Assembly: GCA_032718475.1 (NCBI GenBank)
Contig: JAUCBJ010001067.1
Span: 1-42,906 of the forward strand
Source: Nemertoderma westbladi
Taxonomy: Eukaryota; Xenacoelomorpha; Nemertodermatida; Nemertodermatidae
Reading direction: 5' to 3'
Length of the DNA: 42,906 nucleotides
The translations under genes were made by a program, and so were the position numbers. Within the stretch, counting starts at the first letter, position 1, and the number at the start of each line of letters is the position of its first letter. Positions 40,005 through 42,906 of this stretch are shown piece after piece. The notes below the pieces were generated by a model that had not been told where the DNA came from, did not search any database, and saw only the letters and a list, made by a program, of their open reading frames with translations.

Positions 40005-41049
40005 TCAATCTGATACTGCTTTTACATGTTCCTTGTTGTAATCTGCTACCTCTTCACTTGCTTTTGTAACTTTTCTTTTCTTTGAAGGTATAGAATCATT
40101 GTTGGGATTGGAAGATGTTCGAGATGTAGATCTGCACTTTCTATCACTCGATGTCTCTTCGATGTATGTCTTTGGATTAAATGTGGATGAAACTGCTTCT
40201 GGAAATGGCTTATTAACCTTAACCTTCTAAGTTGGTTGATGTAGAATCGCGAAACCGTCTGCTATATCAGTTGATGAAACCTTTTCCATCATATCGTTGA
40301 GAAACTCTATATATGGTATGTCTTTATCGTAATGTAACTGCAAATATTTGCTTTCCTTTGTCTGTAATAATTACTTTTTTTTCTTGTACATTTATTTTTA
40401 CTTTAAGTCGGTCAGATAAAGCTTTATCGCTTGTATCTAGCTCTGAAAAGACACCTTCGTTACTAATTTCATAATTCCAATCATACCACAATGAATTTAC
40501 TTCCGATGCTGTTAAGTTAAACCCATTATAATACCTAAGAACTATAGCGTCAGAATATATAGCTGAAATCTCCCATAGTGCCATATAAGCCGTTCCTTTA
40601 TATTTGCTTACAAAACCAACAAAAGATGGGTTGGTTAAATTAACAACAGAATAATGATTTATTATTTCGAGTGGTGGTGATAGAAATTCTAATATTTTTG
40701 TCTTACGCTGAAGCAATAAAATATTGAGTGATTTGTTTAGAATTTGACATTTGCCTCGCTTCTGAAGATATACGTTTTCAGAAATAACGCAGGTGGAAAT
40801 ATTTAAATTTCCTCTTGTAAATTCTATATTAGGATAAATATTACCTCTTGAAACTGATGAAACCTTTTGTCGGTTGATTAATATTTCTAAGGACTCTAGA
40901 AGGTAAAGTGTATCCCGGTAAGAGAAGCATGTTGTTACATTGCTATCGCTTGAGTGTAATATAAAGTACTTGCCATAAACAATACTACAGGTATATTTAT
41001 TACATGTAAATCTCCAAGTATTGCTTGAACTTTTTTTAAATAAATCCAT
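40005..41049 (-). pseudogene. Unknown Polinton protein with SV40-like nuclear localisation motif in a shifted C-terminal part
   Basis: ORF from ATG 41049 (MDLFKKSSS) to 40324, 241 residues, mixed alpha/beta composition with no domain I recognise; the frame is open further upstream to 41223 without coding character. Near its end a second minus frame takes over: it reads ESKYLQLHYDKDIPYIEF, meets one in-frame TAG (about 40230), and continues to a stop at 40005. That part is Ser/Thr-rich and contains PSKKRKV, almost the SV40-type monopartite nuclear localisation signal. Either this is one gene with a frameshift near 40,330-40,360 plus a nonsense change, or two overlapping genes. It lies directly upstream of pPolB on the same strand, suggesting a replication-linked nuclear protein; this is an inference. 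Confidence 0.5.
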
Positions 41050-41492
41050 AATTAGAATGAAAACTATTTTGAAAAATAAAACTAAATAAGTGATTATTAG
41101 AATGTAAAACTTCGGTTTATATAAATTTATTGTAACATATGGTTGCTTTATTACAACAGAGTGACTTACAGTGAAGAATATAGTAGTTTCGTGTAACAGA
41201 TGCAACGTGTACGCTAAAATCATCCTTCTGGGTTAATGGTTGATTTATTACATTAGCGCGAGTTGGAGAGTGGAATAGTAGTAACATGTAACAGATGCAA
41301 CATGTACAATGCTAGTCCTATCATTCTAACTTATATTCAAACTTAGTTGACCAGTCACATATATACAATGATAAAAGAAATCGATTATTATTAATAGTCG
41401 AATTAATGTATTCTATGCTATAGAAATCATGTTAAGGAACTAGAAGCTATTTATAAACATCTGCTACCAGTGTTGAAGATGAGGAATTCAAC
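41050..41492. other. Right subterminal region, no gene
   Basis: Contains a short direct repeat ('gtaacagatgcaac.tgtac' at about 41,193 and 41,289). Nothing else recognised. Confidence 0.5.
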
Positions 41493-42011
41493 GGCTACGG
41501 TATAACACGGATATTTGTCACCTTTTGCTCTCGAGGTTGGATGGAAGAGTGAGTGGTGAATTGTTGCGAATCATGACGGTCCCATGTTCGATCCCGGTTG
41601 AATATTTTGTTATCTGAAAAATTGCGAAATGAAATTTAGTTACTGGTGAAAAATTATGGGTAGAAAGACACCTGAAATAAAAGATATGAAAATACTGGTT
41701 GGTGAAAAATAGTAGAAGTTACCTGACGCTAAGTGTAGACACCCGAGCACCTGTAAAATAAAGGCTCACGATTGGAGGAAGGAGTAGAGAGGAAGTTCGT
41801 TGGGTGACTAATAACGCCTCTAGCGGAATAAGCGGGAACTTAAGAAGTTACCATGGTTATGTTTGAAATGCTGGCATCTGATTGGATGAAATAATAACGA
41901 CCACTGGTAACGGTTGAAATGGTGGCTTCTGATTGGAGGAAAGAGTAGAAATGGATGGTAATGCTGGGCTATGGGTGACCTTGATGCCGTGTCATAGCTT
42001 CTTATACTACT
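41493..42011 (-). repeat. Right terminal inverted repeat (519 bp)
   Basis: Reverse complement of the left terminus, ending CTTCTTATACTACT at 42011 directly before GACCTA. It lacks the solo-LTR-like insertion and the local duplication found in the left copy, so it shows the original terminal-repeat structure. Confidence 0.93.
41531..41605 (+). other. tRNA-like segment in the right terminal repeat
   Basis: Reads AGTGAGTGG (D-arm-like), then TTGCGAATC (anticodon-arm-like), then CCCATGTTCGATCCCGG, which contains GTTCGATCC, a polymerase III B-box match. The T stem and acceptor stem do not pair well. A tRNA-derived remnant or chance resemblance. Confidence 0.35.
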
Positions 42012-42400
42012 GACCTATGTATTTATATACTATTAACAATAATTCTGTTAAAACAATATTTTTATTTAACCTAAATATAGTATTATAATATAATTAACTA
42101 TAATACTTAATCGACAGTCCATAGCAGATGAGTTTGCCAGAATGCCAGACGAACTAAACAGCATAAGCGAAAATAATACGAAACAGGAACATAGATGTAT
42201 TTATATACTATTAACAATAATTCTGTTATAACAATATTTTTATTTAAACTAAAAATATTATTATAATATAATTAAGTATAATAGGCCTACTTAATCAACA
42301 ATCCATAGCAGATGGGTTTGCCAGAATGCCAGACGAACTAACCAGCATAAGCGAAAATAATACGAAACAGGAACATAGATGTATTTATATTCTATTAACA
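42012..42400. repeat. Right flank: units of the roughly 180-bp tandem repeat
   Basis: 'gtatttatatac' recurs at 42019, 42197 and 42381, with 'gtttgccagaatgccagacg' in the first two units (from 42,131 and 42,311). Period 178-184 bp. The first unit was split by the Polinton. Confidence 0.85.
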
Positions 42401-42906
42401 ATTAGTTCTGCTAACAATCTTTTTTAAAATACAATTCTTAATCAACAACAACAACAATAGGAATCTCAAATAGGCCCCTATATGACATTAAAGAGTTCTC
42501 CTCAAGATTCACTTGACAGGTCGACATGCTCAGGATCTAAATCGACAACAGTGGCGGCATCTGTGAGCTTTGTCCTTAACCTAACAGGCACGTGTTTAAG
42601 CCAGTCCTTTATTTTATTAAGCCAGTCCTTTTTTAGGGAAGGCAGGAATCAAATCACAGAATAGTGAATAAAATGTAACTGCAGAACTGAATGAAGAATG
42701 TATTGTTTGATATATTATATTGTAGTCTCCACTGGGCAAGTCCACACAAGCCTATTTGAGGACGTTGCTTAATCGTTCAAACAACGTGATTGCAACATGA
42801 TGAAGGAAAGTTTGACGTTAAATAAACGTTGAATACCTTAACGTTGCCTAAAAGTGACAAATAACATTTATTCAACGTCCATTTTTAGTTATTAGCATTA
42901 CGGTAA
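42401..42906. other. No gene seen
   Basis: A 60-codon ORF at 42482 has no recognisable content. From about 42,750 to 42,890 the words 'caacgt' and 'aacgttga' recur several times, possibly the edge of another repeat. Confidence 0.45.

Larger units (their letters stand above)
24934..42017. mobile_element. Polinton/Maverick element, 17.07 kb, with 6-bp target duplication
   Basis: The element is 24940-42011, flanked by GACCTA at 24934-24939 and 42012-42017. Six bases is the Polinton duplication length. The termini start AGTAGTATAAGAAGC, with the AG end known for the family. It encodes protein-primed DNA polymerase B, a retroviral-type integrase and an A32/FtsK-like ATPase, plus accessory and structural-type ORFs, with the polymerase on the opposite strand as usual. 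No major capsid protein or adenain-type protease is recognised. Every core gene except perhaps the small accessory ORFs carries lesions. Confidence 0.95.

Noticed and set aside
41531-41605. Functional tRNA gene
   Set aside because: Only the B-box and loop words fit. T-stem and acceptor-stem pairing fail, so it is kept only as a tRNA-like segment.

Overview
This is AT-rich metazoan DNA from a transposon-dense, largely intergenic region, most likely of a marine invertebrate. The evidence is a secreted GPI-type protein gene, BEL/Pao and Polinton/Maverick elements, LINE remnants, and many tandem repeats with recurring short motifs (ACCGGT, TAGGCCTA). I cannot name the species.

Layout. Positions 1-5,553 hold small repeats, a MITE-like element with 167-bp inverted termini (1212-2001), one apparently intact single-exon host-type gene on the minus strand (3385-4053, a cysteine-rich GPI-anchored Ly6/uPAR-like candidate) and a decayed LINE reverse transcriptase (4741-5340). 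Positions 5,554-18,190 are a BEL/Pao LTR retrotransposon. Its LTRs are nearly identical (about five substitutions plus a poly-C length change) and it is flanked by the 5-bp duplication GCCTG. It keeps Gag and aspartic protease but has lost reverse transcriptase, most of RNase H and integrase by an apparently in-frame deletion. It also carries a third, cysteine-rich ORF near the 3' LTR. Positions 18,196-24,933 hold LINE and retroelement scraps, a 1.8-kb array of a 20-bp minisatellite, a 50-bp repeat with CACGTG in each unit, and a 23-bp-arm palindrome.

Positions 24,940-42,011 are a Polinton/Maverick (endogenous virus-like DNA transposon) with long terminal inverted repeats and the 6-bp duplication GACCTA, inserted inside a roughly 180-bp tandem repeat. 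Rightward genes: unknown ORFs, a RING-like protein, a PC4-like protein, the A32-type packaging ATPase, a small membrane-active-type protein, a small basic protein, the DDE integrase and two tandem copies of a conserved Polinton structural-type family. Leftward genes: protein-primed DNA polymerase B and an unknown protein with an SV40-like nuclear localisation motif. The element is decayed. Genes carry in-frame stops and frameshifts, the polymerase stops before its palm motifs B and C, and no major capsid protein or adenain protease is recognisable. About 3.9 kb of unrelated, repeat-rich DNA (32,376-36,328) sits where the polymerase C-terminus and probably those genes would lie. A 660-bp TG...CA solo-LTR-like insertion interrupts the left terminal repeat.

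In these elements the polymerase, integrase, ATPase and structural proteins together support self-synthesis, integration and possible virion formation. This copy cannot do so alone.
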